Positions 7,855-17,130 are shown, counted from the stretch's first letter. The stretch is DNA of 64,000 nt from Kribbella jiaozuonensis (GCF_005233875.1 NZ_SZPZ01000003.1:496001-560000); one strand, 5' to 3'. The notes: generated by a model from the letters alone, not told the origin. Made by a program: numbers and translations.

Positions 7855-8472
7855 ATGACGCAGAACCCGTGGACACGAGAGCAGTCTCCGGGTCCGCAGC
7901 AGCCGTCGCCGGCCCAGACTCAGCCGGACATCACCCCTCGGGGGCCGTCCGCCCCGCAACACGGGGTGCCGGCGCCCGCGGAGGATCAGCGCCTGCCCAA
8001 GTTCGCGATCCCGGTCGCGGACACGTTGTGGTGGGTCGGCGTGCACGGCGGCGCCGGCGAGTCCACGATGTCTCTGCTGCTGCCGGGCACCCGGGCGGCC
8101 AACCACCGTTGGCCGATCCCGCCGCCGCCGGTGCCGACCCCGGTGATCCTGGTCGCGCGGACCCACGGGTCCGGGCTGCGTGCCGCGCAACGAGCCGCGA
8201 TCGAGTGGGCCTCGGGTGTCGTCCAGGGAGTTGCCGTCCTCGGCCTGGTGCTGATCGCGGACGCTCCGGGCCGACTGCCCCGCGTGCTCGACGACTTCGC
8301 CGACATCGTCGGCGGAGGTGTTCCGAGAGTCTGGGACATCCCCTGGATCGAGGAGTGGCGCAGAGGGGAGGCTCCCACGCCTGACAACACCCCGGACGAG
8401 GTCTTCGAAGTCCTTGAATCCATCTACGCTCTTCGCGCGTCAAACCCAGCGGACTACCCCGCCCCGTACTGA
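7855..8472 (+). CDS. T4SS-locus protein with degenerate P-loop (unknown function)
   Basis: A 205-residue protein. Residues 1-48 are Pro/Gln-rich and disordered. Residues 60-72 read VGVHGGAGESTMS, very close to the deviant Walker A of the ParA/MinD/SIMIBI fold but with the catalytic Lys replaced by Glu. Downstream are a VILVART strand and a VLGLVLIADAP strand that fit the same alpha-beta core. It is probably a nucleotide-binding fold that has lost or changed hydrolysis. It is the first gene of the rightward locus, preceded by GAGAGGAGGGG, a strong RBS. I cannot assign a function. Confidence 0.6.
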   Translation: MTQNPWTREQSPGPQQPSPAQTQPDITPRGPSAPQHGVPAPAEDQRLPKFAIPVADTLWWVGVHGGAGESTMSLLLPGTRAANHRWPIPPPPVPTPVILVARTHGSGLRAAQRAAIEWASGVVQGVAVLGLVLIADAPGRLPRVLDDFADIVGGGVPRVWDIPWIEEWRRGEAPTPDNTPDEVFEVLESIYALRASNPADYPAPY

Positions 8473-8487
8473 AAGGTATTCACAACC

Positions 8488-8763
8488 ATGATGTTGGTAC
8501 ACCACGTGGTCATGGAGCTCAACACCATGACCCTCCCGCTCGACGCGCCTCCCGGCGTACAGCCCGGCCTGGACAAGGTGCTCGGCTGGGTCAAGTGGAT
8601 CGCGTACTCCGTCTGCACGCTCGGCATCCTGATCGCCGGCGGCATGATGGCCGTCGGTCAGCGCCGCGGTGAAGGTGGCGAGCACGCCGCCCGCCTCGGT
8701 TGGGTCCTGGCGGCCTGCATCGTGATCGGTGCGGCGACGGCACTCGTCGACGCCCTGAAGTGA
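8488..8763 (+). CDS. two-helix membrane protein, VirB2/TrbC pilin-like
   Basis: A 91-residue protein with two hydrophobic helices (about residues 34-53 and 70-88) separated by a short polar loop (GQRRGEGGEH). This is the size and topology of VirB2/TrbC-type pilins and of small gram-positive T4SS subunits. Start at the ATG at 8488 after GAAAGG; several internal Met codons mean the true N-terminus may be a little shorter. The position just before VirB8-like and VirB6-like genes supports the assignment, which is topological rather than sequence-based. Confidence 0.5.
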   Translation: MMLVHHVVMELNTMTLPLDAPPGVQPGLDKVLGWVKWIAYSVCTLGILIAGGMMAVGQRRGEGGEHAARLGWVLAACIVIGAATALVDALK

Positions 8764-8801
8764 TCGCGGTCAGCGGCGACCTGCTCGGAGGCTGATCGCA
8801 G

Positions 8802-9653
8802 GTGGGACTGTTCAGCAAGGATCCGGACTCCGATGGCGATTCCGACGGCGAAAAGACCAGCTTCCTCGAGGAGCGTGGCTTCGTCGCGTCGGCGATCGTC
8901 ATCGGAGCGGTGCTCATTTGCCTGGTGGTCTGGGCTGTTGCCAGTAACGGCTCGGACACTCCGGCCGCCAACCCCAGCCAGACACCGAGCACCATCGCTC
9001 CTACTGAACAGCCCACGGAGTCGACCGGTCCGCCCGCCACGCCGACCGAGCAGCCGACCGCTACGCAGACGGCGCCGCCGCCACCAAACAGTCACACCGG
9101 TGGCTGCCACGACAGCAACCCGGAGCAGGCGATCCCGCGGCTGGCCGCGCCGGTTGCGGTGACGTGGCAGTTCGAGGGCGAGATGCTGGTGCCGATCCAG
9201 GCAGCGGCCGGCCCGGCGTCCACCGGCACGAACGGCGTACGGTCCTGCTTCGCGCATTCGCCGACCGGTGCGGTGTTCGCCGCCATGGTCCTGCTGGGCC
9301 AGGTCCAGAATCCGCAGGTCAGCGTCGCCGCGCTGAAGACCCGGGTGCTCGCCGGTCCGGGCCGGACCGCTGCGATCGCCGCGGCCAGGAACGAACTCCA
9401 GACCCCGCCGACCGAGGCCGGCGACGTCCAGTTCTCCGGCTTCAAGGTGCTCTACTACACCACCACTCAGGCGATCGTCCAGGTCGTCGCGAACCTGAAC
9501 AACAAGGCGTACGGCGCGCTGCCGATCACCATGCAGTGGTCGCACGGCGACTGGTACGCGGTGCTGCAGGACGACGGCACGTTCAACGGCTCGGTCGAGC
9601 CGGACATCCTGTCCAGTCTCAACGGCTACGTTAGGTTCAGTGGTGCGTCATGA
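8802..9653 (+). CDS. VirB8-like bitopic membrane protein
   Basis: A 283-residue protein starting at GTG 8802. It has a short acidic cytoplasmic N-terminus, one membrane helix (about residues 26-48), a Thr/Pro-rich linker to about residue 100, and an extracytoplasmic domain of about 180 residues. That domain alternates helices and strands in an NTF2-like pattern (LLGQVQNPQVSVAALKTRVL, then YYTTTQAIVQVVANL). This layout is that of VirB8/TcpC, which assemble the inner part of T4SS channels. Its stop overlaps the next ATG (ATGA at 9650-9653), showing coupling with the VirB6-like gene. Confidence 0.55.
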   Translation: MGLFSKDPDSDGDSDGEKTSFLEERGFVASAIVIGAVLICLVVWAVASNGSDTPAANPSQTPSTIAPTEQPTESTGPPATPTEQPTATQTAPPPPNSHTGGCHDSNPEQAIPRLAAPVAVTWQFEGEMLVPIQAAAGPASTGTNGVRSCFAHSPTGAVFAAMVLLGQVQNPQVSVAALKTRVLAGPGRTAAIAAARNELQTPPTEAGDVQFSGFKVLYYTTTQAIVQVVANLNNKAYGALPITMQWSHGDWYAVLQDDGTFNGSVEPDILSSLNGYVRFSGAS

Positions 9654-10549
9654 TCGCCCTCGGATGCTCGAAGTGGCCCTGGGACTGGGACGACTGCATC
9701 AGGGAAGGCCTGCAGACCGCGATTCAATGGGCCTTCGGCAAGTTCTTCGACTTCATCTTCCAGGCCATCGCCGACGTCGTCGTGAAGGCGGTCGAGGCCG
9801 TCATGAAGGCGGTCGGCCTGCTCTGGGTCTACATCAAGACCCCGGACATCGCGGAGAACACCCCGGCCCTGTGGGTGCAGCAGCACACGAACTTCATCAT
9901 GGTGTTCATCGCCACGATCGCGGTCATCGTCGGCGCGATCCAGATGGCGATCTCGCACCGCGGTGAGCCGGCCAAGGAGATCCTCCGGTCGCTGATCACG
10001 CTGGTCGTGGTGACCGCTTCCGCGACCGCGTTCGCCGGCACGCTGATCGCGGCCGCGGACGGGTTCTCGAGCTGGATCATCGATCAGGCGCTGAAGACCA
10101 ACGACCACAGCTTCGCCAAGGCGATCGCGGACACGATGACCGATCCGCTGAAGAGTCCCGGCGAGGCGTTCGGCTGGCTGCTGGTGATCTTCGTCGGCAT
10201 CCTGATGGTGATCACCTCCATCATCCAGCTCGCGCTGATGATCATCCGCTACGGCATGCTCGTGCTGCTGGTCGGTGTGCTCCCGTTGACCGCGGCGGCG
10301 ACCAACACCGAGATGGGGATGATGTGGTTCAAGCGGTCACTCGCCTGGCTGGCCGGCTTCATCATCTACAAACCGGTCGCCGCGCTGATCTACGCCACCG
10401 CGATCTACCTGATGTCGACGCCGAGCGTGGAAGGCGCGCCGGACGGTACGCCGCAGACCCTCAAGATCGTCATGGGCGTCACGATGATGATCCTCGCAGT
10501 CGTCGCGCTGCCCGCCATTCTTCGGTTCGTCTCCCCGAGGACGTCTTGA
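9650..10549 (+). CDS. VirB6/TrbL-like polytopic membrane protein (copy 1)
   Basis: A 299-residue protein with an amphipathic N-terminus and about six hydrophobic segments. A conserved stretch, LGVLPLTAAATNTEMG, WFKR, IIYKPVAALIYATAI, is shared almost word for word with the next gene. VirB6/TrbL/TcpH proteins form the membrane core of T4SS channels, and this topology fits. Translationally coupled to the VirB8-like gene by ATGA. The second copy starts one base after its stop. It lacks the disordered tail of copy 2. Confidence 0.65.
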   Translation: MIALGCSKWPWDWDDCIREGLQTAIQWAFGKFFDFIFQAIADVVVKAVEAVMKAVGLLWVYIKTPDIAENTPALWVQQHTNFIMVFIATIAVIVGAIQMAISHRGEPAKEILRSLITLVVVTASATAFAGTLIAAADGFSSWIIDQALKTNDHSFAKAIADTMTDPLKSPGEAFGWLLVIFVGILMVITSIIQLALMIIRYGMLVLLVGVLPLTAAATNTEMGMMWFKRSLAWLAGFIIYKPVAALIYATAIYLMSTPSVEGAPDGTPQTLKIVMGVTMMILAVVALPAILRFVSPRTS

Positions 10550-10550
10550 C

Positions 10551-12143
10551 ATGATTCCGCTCAACTGGGCCACGGATCTGCTGAAAGAAGCCGTCTCGGC
10601 GGTCCTTGCCCCCGCCATGGAAGCGGTGATGAAGTTCGTGTTCCAGCCCATCCTCGACGCAATCTCCGGTGCGGTCGGGACGTTGATGTCCACGATCGCG
10701 ACGTTCTGGATCTACGTGCCGACGCCGTCGGTGGAGGGCGCTCCCGGTCAGCCGGCCAACAACTCGGTCAGCTGGATCTGGTCGCACACGCAGTTCATCA
10801 CGCTGTTCATCGCGGCGATCGGGCTGATCGTCGGCGCCATCCAGATGGCCTGGACGCAGCGCGGCGAGACCGCCCGCGACCTGCTCCGTTCGCTGATCAC
10901 CCTCGCCGTCGCCGCGGCCTTCTCGATCGCCGTCGCGCAGGCGCTGATCACGGCCGGCGACAAGTTCTCCCAGTGCATCGTCAGCTCCGCGCTGAGTACC
11001 AGCGGAGACTTCTGGGTGAAGAACTGCGACAAGATAGGCTCCGGCGACGCGAAGGCGTTCGGCACCAGCATGTCGGTGGTGCTGGGCTTCGCCGCCGTCG
11101 CGGCGCTGGCCGGTTCGCCGTTGCTGATCGGGATCATGATTGCCGTCGGCATCTTGTGTGTGATCGCCGGCGTGATCCAGATCGTGCTGATGGTCGTCCG
11201 CAGCGCGATGCTGATCCTGCTGCTCGGCGTACTGCCGATCTCGGCTGCCGCGACGAACACCGAGATGGGCCGAAGTTGGTTCAAACGAATAATCGCGTGG
11301 TTGCTCGCCTTCATCCTCTACAAACCGGTGGCGGCGATCGTCTATGCGACAGCGATCCGCCTGGTCTCGAACAACGGCGCACCACTGCACTTCGACGGCA
11401 CCAACGCGAACGACGTCGGCAGCCTGGTGATGAACGTGGTCACCGGCCTCACGATGCTGGTGCTCGCGCTGTTCGCGCTGCCGGCCCTGATGCGGTTCAT
11501 CGTGCCGATGGTCTCGGCGACCGCGGGCGCGGCCGGCGCCGGCATGATCGCGGCCCGGATGATGCCCGGCATGGACAAGCTGGGCGACATGGCGAACAAG
11601 CAGACCAGCCAGGGTGCCGACGACGGCGGGGGCGGCGGTGGAGGCGACGGCCCGACCGGCGCCCAGAACGTCGGCAGAGCGCAGCAGCAGGCACCGAGTG
11701 GCGGCGGTGAAGGTGCCGCGAGCGGTGCCGGCGAGGGTGCCGCGGCCGGTGGCGAAGGTGCAGCGGCCGGAGCGGGCGCCGGTGCTGGAGCCGGGGCTGG
11801 TGCGGGCGCCGGCGCAGGTGCGGGTGCCGGAGCTGCGGCGGCCGCGCCGGTAGCGGCTGTGGCTGCTCCGGTCATCGTGGGTGTCGCGATCGCCAAGGGC
11901 ATCTCGGACACCGGCAAGACGCTGGCGGCCGAGACCACCGACCAGGGCGACGCGGCAGCGCAGTCCTCGTCCCAGAGCAGCGGCCCGAGCGGCAGCAGCG
12001 GCACCGGCGACCCGAACCGGGGCGGCGGCCAACCACAGCAAAGCGGCGGAGGTAACCAGCCTCCACCTCCACCGCCAGGCCCGAGTGGCAGCGGCGGAGG
12101 CGACGACACACCGACACCGGAAGGCCCAAGTGGCAGCGGCTGA
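10551..12143 (+). CDS. VirB6/TrbL-like membrane protein with Ala/Gly-rich tail (copy 2)
   Basis: A 530-residue protein. Residues 1-310 form a polytopic membrane domain homologous to the preceding gene (RGETARDLLRSLITL, then LGVLPISAAATNTEMG and LYKPVAAIVYATAI). After about residue 320 comes a low-complexity cytoplasmic tail. It has Gly-rich and GEGAA units, a run of alternating Ala-Gly at about residues 405-425, a short hydrophobic Ala/Val stretch, then Ser/Gly/Pro-rich sequence with poly-Pro. Such tails are typical of actinobacterial T4SS membrane subunits. It overlaps the next gene by 14 bp. The tandem paralogs suggest a hetero-oligomeric channel core. Confidence 0.65.
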   Translation: MIPLNWATDLLKEAVSAVLAPAMEAVMKFVFQPILDAISGAVGTLMSTIATFWIYVPTPSVEGAPGQPANNSVSWIWSHTQFITLFIAAIGLIVGAIQMAWTQRGETARDLLRSLITLAVAAAFSIAVAQALITAGDKFSQCIVSSALSTSGDFWVKNCDKIGSGDAKAFGTSMSVVLGFAAVAALAGSPLLIGIMIAVGILCVIAGVIQIVLMVVRSAMLILLLGVLPISAAATNTEMGRSWFKRIIAWLLAFILYKPVAAIVYATAIRLVSNNGAPLHFDGTNANDVGSLVMNVVTGLTMLVLALFALPALMRFIVPMVSATAGAAGAGMIAARMMPGMDKLGDMANKQTSQGADDGGGGGGGDGPTGAQNVGRAQQQAPSGGGEGAASGAGEGAAAGGEGAAAGAGAGAGAGAGAGAGAGAGAGAAAAAPVAAVAAPVIVGVAIAKGISDTGKTLAAETTDQGDAAAQSSSQSSGPSGSSGTGDPNRGGGQPQQSGGGNQPPPPPPGPSGSGGGDDTPTPEGPSGSG

Positions 12144-13638
12144 GAACGTACGACGCGCACCTCGCACCTACGGCAACTGGCGCCAGCCCGCCTCGGCGGG
12201 TATCGGCGGCTTGGGCATGCTCGGCACGGCCATCCTGATGGGTGGCCTGCTGATGGTCGTCATCGCGACGATGTCCGGCGGTCTGCCCGCAGCGATGATC
12301 ACGCTGCTGGTCGTCGGCGTCGTACTGCTGCTGCTGATGACCAAGGACAAGCATGGGCAGTCCACGCTGCAACGGATCTCGACCCGAATTGGATGGCAGC
12401 GAGCAAAGATGGCAAAGCACAACATCTACCGATCCGGTCCTCTCGGCCGTACGGCGTGGGGCAAGTTCCAGCTCCCCGGCCTGGCCGCCTCTTCGCAGCT
12501 GAGCGAGTACCAGGACTCGTACGGGCGCCCGTTCGCCCTGCTCTACTACCCGAGCACGCGGCACTTCACGGTCGTCATCAACGCGGAGCCGGACGGCGCC
12601 TCGCTGGTCGACGAGGACCAGGTGGACGTGTGGGTCGCGCACTGGGGTCAGTGGCTGGCGTCGCTCGGCCACGAGCCGGGTATCGTCGCCGCCTCGGTCA
12701 CCGTCGAGAGCGCGCCCGACACCGGCATCCGGCTGCGCCGTGAGGTCGGCAACAACATGATGGACGGTACGCCGGCCATCGCCCGCGCGATGCTGACCGA
12801 GGTCGTGCAGACCTACCCGGAGGGCTCGGCGCTCGTCTCGGCCCGGGTCGCCCTGACCTTCAAGGGCACCGACCGCAGCGGCAAGCGGCGCAAGGAAGAC
12901 GACATGGGCCGCGAGCTCGCCGCCCGGCTGCCCGCGCTGACCCAGAGCCTGAACGCGACCGGTGCGGGCGCGGCCCGGCCGGTCAACGCGCAGGAGCTGT
13001 GCGAGGCGATCCGGATCGCGTACGACCCGGCGTCCGCCATCCTCATCGACGAGGCCCGGGGCCAGGGCATGCCGCCCGAGCTGCAGTGGACCGACGTCGG
13101 CCCGTCCGGTGCGCAGTCGTTCTGGGACAAGTACCGGCACGACTCGGCCTGGTCGGTAACCTGGCAGATGTCGCAGGCGCCGCGTGGTGAGGTGTTCTCG
13201 TCGGTGCTCTCGCAGCTGGTCGCGCCGCACGCCGACATCGACCGCAAGCGCGTCACCCTGCTCTACCGCCCGCTGGACGCCGGTACGTCGGCACGCATGG
13301 TCGAGGCCGACAAGCGCAACGCGTCCTTCCGCGCCAGTACGTCGAGCCGCCCGTCCGCGCGCAGCCTGGCCGAGGCACGCGCCGCCGACCGGTCCGCGCA
13401 GGAGGAAGCGCGCGGTGCGGGCCTGGTCAACTTCGGCATGATCGTCACCGGCACGGTGATGACGGTCGAGCAGATCCCGGACATGATCGCCGCCATCGAC
13501 AACCTCGGCGCCACCGCGCGCGTGCTGCTGCGGCCGGCGTACGGCTCGCAGGACTCCGCGTTCGTGGCCGCGTTGCCGCTGGGCGTCGTACTGCAGAATC
13601 ACCTGGCGGTCCCGGCCGGTCTGCGGGAGTCTCTATGA
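12130..13638 (+). CDS. VirB3/PrgI-like helices fused to VirB4 N-terminal-like domain (SCO6880-type)
   Basis: A 502-residue protein starting at GTG 12130 inside the previous gene; no in-frame Met lies nearer the conserved start (APRTYGNWRQP). Two membrane helices at about residues 27-68 resemble VirB3/PrgI. The remaining soluble part has no P-loop and resembles the N-terminal domain that precedes the ATPase in full-length VirB4. I recall this as the actinobacterial SCO6880 family, from memory only. The ATPase half follows as a separate gene, so VirB4 appears split between two genes here. Coupled upstream by overlap; 34 bp to the ATPase. Confidence 0.6.
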   Translation: MAAAENVRRAPRTYGNWRQPASAGIGGLGMLGTAILMGGLLMVVIATMSGGLPAAMITLLVVGVVLLLLMTKDKHGQSTLQRISTRIGWQRAKMAKHNIYRSGPLGRTAWGKFQLPGLAASSQLSEYQDSYGRPFALLYYPSTRHFTVVINAEPDGASLVDEDQVDVWVAHWGQWLASLGHEPGIVAASVTVESAPDTGIRLRREVGNNMMDGTPAIARAMLTEVVQTYPEGSALVSARVALTFKGTDRSGKRRKEDDMGRELAARLPALTQSLNATGAGAARPVNAQELCEAIRIAYDPASAILIDEARGQGMPPELQWTDVGPSGAQSFWDKYRHDSAWSVTWQMSQAPRGEVFSSVLSQLVAPHADIDRKRVTLLYRPLDAGTSARMVEADKRNASFRASTSSRPSARSLAEARAADRSAQEEARGAGLVNFGMIVTGTVMTVEQIPDMIAAIDNLGATARVLLRPAYGSQDSAFVAALPLGVVLQNHLAVPAGLRESL

Positions 13639-13672
13639 TTGGACAAAGCTCGGTGGCCTCTGGGGAGTCACA

Positions 13673-15286
13673 GTGAGTCAGAAGCAGAAGAAGCCGGTCG
13701 ATCCGAGCAAGCGGGGCAAGCGGCCGATGCCGCGCGGTTGGCCCGGTCCCGGCGGCGGCTACTCGACGTACCTGCAGGCAGCGCCCGAGTGGCGCGGGAC
13801 GACGGTGCAGGTCTGCGGCATGTGGCCGTTCGCGGCCGGCACCGGCAGCCCGATGGTCGGTGTGCCGATCGGGCGGAACATCCTCTCCGGCGCGACCATG
13901 TGCTGCGACCCGATCAGCTGGTTCATGCGGGCCAAGCTGATCTCGAACCCGTCGATGTTCGTGCTCGGCAAGCCGGGTCTGGGCAAGTCGACGATCACCC
14001 GGCGGATGGCGCTGGGCCTGGCCGGGTACGGCGTGATGCCGCTCGTGCTGGGCGACCTCAAGCCCGACTACAAGGACCTGATCGAGGCCCTCGGCGGCCA
14101 GGTCATCCAACTCGGCCGCGGTCGCGGACACCTGAACGTGCTCGACCCGGGTGAGTCCCGCGAGGCCGCGCTTCGGCTGACCGGCAAGGCCCGCGAGGCG
14201 ATCCAGGCCGACGCGCACGGCCGCCGGCAGACGATGGTCTCTGCGCTGATCTCGATCATGCGCTCGCAGCCGCCGAACGACCGCGAGGAGACGATCCTCG
14301 ACGAGGCGCTCAAGGTTCTCGACGAGCGCTTCCAAGGTACGCCGGTGCTCCGCGACCTGCTCCAGGTCGTGCAGGACGCCCCGGACCGGGTCCGCAACGT
14401 GGCCCTGGACCGCGGCAGCCTGGACCGCTACCGGCAGATCACCGAAGGTCTCGAGGCCTCGCTGATCGGTCTGGTCGGCGGCGGCCGGCTCGGTGAGATC
14501 TTCTCCGAGCAGACCGACAACCCGATGCAGCTGGACCGGCCGGTCGTGTTCGACGTGTCCAACATCGACGACTCCGAGACCAGCCTGCAGGCCGCCGTAC
14601 TGCTGGCCTGCTGGTCGTACGGGTTCGGCGCGGTCGCGGTCTCGCAGGCGCTGGCGGACGCCGGCCTCGAGCCGCGGCGGCACTACTTCGTCATCCTCGA
14701 CGAGCTCTGGCGAGTACTGCGGGCCGGGCGCGGCCTGGTCGACCGGGTCGACGCGCTGACCCGGCTGAACCGGCAGCGCGGTGTCGGGATGGCGATGATC
14801 TCGCACACCATGTCCGACCTGCTGGCACTGGAGCTGCCCGAGGACCGGATGAAGGCGAAGGGTTTCGTCGAGCGCTCCGGCATGGTCATCTGCGGTGGTC
14901 TGCCGCGGGCCGAGATGGACAACCTGACCGAGGTCGTGCCGATGTCGCAGGAAGAGCAGAACATGCTCATCGGCTGGCAGGACCCGCCCGCCTGGGACCC
15001 GGCCACCGGTCAGGAGGCCGCACCTCCTGGTCGAGGCAACTTCCTGGTCAAGGTCGGTGGCCGCCCGGGTATCCCGGTGCACGTCGGGCTGACCACGGTC
15101 GAGCGCGAGATCAACGACACCAACAAGCTGTGGAGGACCGGCGAGGACGGCAAGCCGCTGAAGGTGGAGGTCGCACCGGACGGCAGTGAGGCGGTCGTCG
15201 GCGAGTACAGCCTGGACGATCCGGCGATGCTGCCGCCGCCCGACCCCACCACGCGAGTGGTCGCCCGAACGGGAGTTGAGGAGTAA
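13673..15286 (+). CDS. VirB4-like secretion ATPase
   Basis: A 537-residue cytoplasmic ATPase. Walker A GKPGLGKST is at residues 99-107 and Walker B YFVILDELWR at about 338-347, with a FDVSNID strand before it and a LNRQRGVGMAMISHTM sensor strand after. This is the order of the VirB4/TraC/TcpF family of AAA-type motors that drive substrate transfer and pilus assembly. The start is GTG 13673 after a GGGGAGT RBS. It lacks the usual large VirB4 N-terminal domain, which is supplied by the gene before it. Its TAA shares one base with the next ATG (TAATG at 15284-15288). Confidence 0.85.
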   Translation: MSQKQKKPVDPSKRGKRPMPRGWPGPGGGYSTYLQAAPEWRGTTVQVCGMWPFAAGTGSPMVGVPIGRNILSGATMCCDPISWFMRAKLISNPSMFVLGKPGLGKSTITRRMALGLAGYGVMPLVLGDLKPDYKDLIEALGGQVIQLGRGRGHLNVLDPGESREAALRLTGKAREAIQADAHGRRQTMVSALISIMRSQPPNDREETILDEALKVLDERFQGTPVLRDLLQVVQDAPDRVRNVALDRGSLDRYRQITEGLEASLIGLVGGGRLGEIFSEQTDNPMQLDRPVVFDVSNIDDSETSLQAAVLLACWSYGFGAVAVSQALADAGLEPRRHYFVILDELWRVLRAGRGLVDRVDALTRLNRQRGVGMAMISHTMSDLLALELPEDRMKAKGFVERSGMVICGGLPRAEMDNLTEVVPMSQEEQNMLIGWQDPPAWDPATGQEAAPPGRGNFLVKVGGRPGIPVHVGLTTVEREINDTNKLWRTGEDGKPLKVEVAPDGSEAVVGEYSLDDPAMLPPPDPTTRVVARTGVEE

Positions 15287-17130
15287 TGGCCCAGGGCAGG
15301 AAAAGCACCGGACCGGGCGGGCTGTCGCCCGAGTCGATCCTGATCTTCGCCGCCGTCGGCGTGTTCGCACTGGTCGTGTTCTCGCTCTGGGGTGCGCTGA
15401 AGATCGCCTCGGCGATCAACGGCTCGCCGCCGGTGGGCAACCCGTTCGACGCGATCGTCGATCTGATGAAGGGACACCGGGACTGGTCCGGCGCGGCCAC
15501 CGGCGTACTGATCATCGAGCTGGTCGTGCTGTTCGGCCTGGTCGGCACCGGCTTCTGGTACTTCCGGAGCCGGCAGAAGTCGGTCGGTCGCGTGGACCGG
15601 CAGGCGCAGCTGATGTCGAAGCGGTCCGAGATCTATAAGCTCACCCGCGAAGGCGCGCAGGAGAAGGCGAACCAACTCGGCGCCGGCCACGCCGGACCGG
15701 GCATCCTGATCGGCCGCACCGTCCGGGACAACCTCGAGGTCTTCGGCAACTGGGAAGACATGCACGTCGACATCTGGGGTCCCCGAACCGGTAAGACCAC
15801 GTCCCGCGCGGTGCCGGCGATCCTGGACGCGCCCGGATGCGTCATCGCCACGTCCAACAAGCGCGACATCGTCGACGCCACCCGTGGGCCGCGCTCGGAG
15901 AAGGGCCCGGTCTGGGTGTTCGACCCGCAGGAGGTCTGCGAGGAGCCGAACACCTGGTGGTGGAACCCGCTCAGCTACATCACCGACGAGACCAAGGCTC
16001 GCGAGCTGGCGGAGCATTTCGTCGCCTCGCAGCGCCAGGTCGGCGCCCAGACCGACGCGTTCTTCGACGCCGCCGGTACGGACCTGCTGGCCGGTCTCTT
16101 GCTCGCCGCGGCAGTGGCGAAGCGCCCGATCACGCAGGTCTACAGCTGGCTCGCCGACCAGCGCAACGACGAGCCGGAGCGGATCCTGCGCAACACCCCG
16201 GGTCTGCAGCTGTCCGCGGACGCGCTGTCCGGTGTCATCAACGCGCCCGACAAGCAGCGCGCGGGTGTCTACGGTACGGCGCAGCAGAGCGCGCAGTTCC
16301 TGGTCAACCGCAAGGTCACCCGCTGGGTCGTGCCCCAGGGCCCGAACGACAACCGCCCGCAGTTCAACCCGCACGAGTTCGTCCGCAAGGGCGGCACGCT
16401 CTACAGCCTCTCCAAGGAAGGCGCCGGTACGGCGGGTCCGCTCGTCACCGCGTTGACCGTGGCGGTCGTCGAGGCGGCCGAGCAGTTCGCCCGCGGCTGC
16501 CCGATGGGCCGCATGCCCAGCCCGCTCGTCGGCGTACTGGACGAGGCCGCGAACGTGTGCCGGTGGAAGAACCTCCCCGACCTGTACTCGCACTTCGGTT
16601 CCCGCGGCATCGTGCTGATGACGATCCTGCAGTCCTGGGCGCAGGGCCAGGAGTGCTGGGGCGACCACGGCATGCAGAAGCTGTGGGGCTCGGCCAACAT
16701 CCGGGTGTACGGCGGCGGCGCGGCCGACGCGTCCTTCCTCGAGAACCTGAGCAAGATGATCGGCGACTACGACATCAACTCGAACTCGGTGTCGTACAAC
16801 GAGGGCAAGCGCGGTACGAGTTCGCAGGTCCAGCGGCACAACATCATGGAGGTCTCCGACCTCGCCTCGATGCCGCCCGGTCGCGCGGTCGTGTTCCCGT
16901 CGGGTATCCCGGCGACGCTGGTGAAGACCGTCCCGTGGTTCACCCGGCCGGACGCCGGTGCGGTGAAGGCGTCGCTGGCGAAGTACGATCCGGGAGCGGC
17001 TGCGAACGTTCCGGTGAGCAACAACCCGTGGGTGTCCGCAGGCACCGGCGGACAGGCGCCCCCGCCGCAGCGCGGCCCGGACCGGCCGGTCTGGGAGCAG
17101 AACGAAGGGGACAACCGAGGTGGATGGTGA
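15286..17130 (+). CDS. VirD4/TraG-type coupling ATPase
   Basis: A 614-residue protein. There are two N-terminal membrane helices (about residues 18-43 and 71-94), Walker A GPRTGKTT at 165-172, and Walker B PLVGVLDEAANV at about 413-424. RGIVLMTILQSWAQG is the typical T4CP sensor motif. Coupling proteins of this family select substrates (relaxase-DNA or effector) and feed them to the channel. No relaxase gene is present nearby, so the substrate is open. Very tightly spaced with the VirB4-like gene before it and overlapping the DUF4913-like gene after. Confidence 0.88.
   Translation: MAQGRKSTGPGGLSPESILIFAAVGVFALVVFSLWGALKIASAINGSPPVGNPFDAIVDLMKGHRDWSGAATGVLIIELVVLFGLVGTGFWYFRSRQKSVGRVDRQAQLMSKRSEIYKLTREGAQEKANQLGAGHAGPGILIGRTVRDNLEVFGNWEDMHVDIWGPRTGKTTSRAVPAILDAPGCVIATSNKRDIVDATRGPRSEKGPVWVFDPQEVCEEPNTWWWNPLSYITDETKARELAEHFVASQRQVGAQTDAFFDAAGTDLLAGLLLAAAVAKRPITQVYSWLADQRNDEPERILRNTPGLQLSADALSGVINAPDKQRAGVYGTAQQSAQFLVNRKVTRWVVPQGPNDNRPQFNPHEFVRKGGTLYSLSKEGAGTAGPLVTALTVAVVEAAEQFARGCPMGRMPSPLVGVLDEAANVCRWKNLPDLYSHFGSRGIVLMTILQSWAQGQECWGDHGMQKLWGSANIRVYGGGAADASFLENLSKMIGDYDINSNSVSYNEGKRGTSSQVQRHNIMEVSDLASMPPGRAVVFPSGIPATLVKTVPWFTRPDAGAVKASLAKYDPGAAANVPVSNNPWVSAGTGGQAPPPQRGPDRPVWEQNEGDNRGGW

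Noticed and set aside
11760..11840. GC-rich short tandem repeats resembling a minisatellite
   Set aside because: They encode the Ala-Gly tail of the VirB6-like protein in frame; protein-level low complexity explains them.
10479..12167. 562-codon minus-strand frame opposite the VirB6-like genes
   Set aside because: Low-complexity Arg/Asp/Ala translation caused by the GC-rich Ala/Gly tail of the plus-strand gene.
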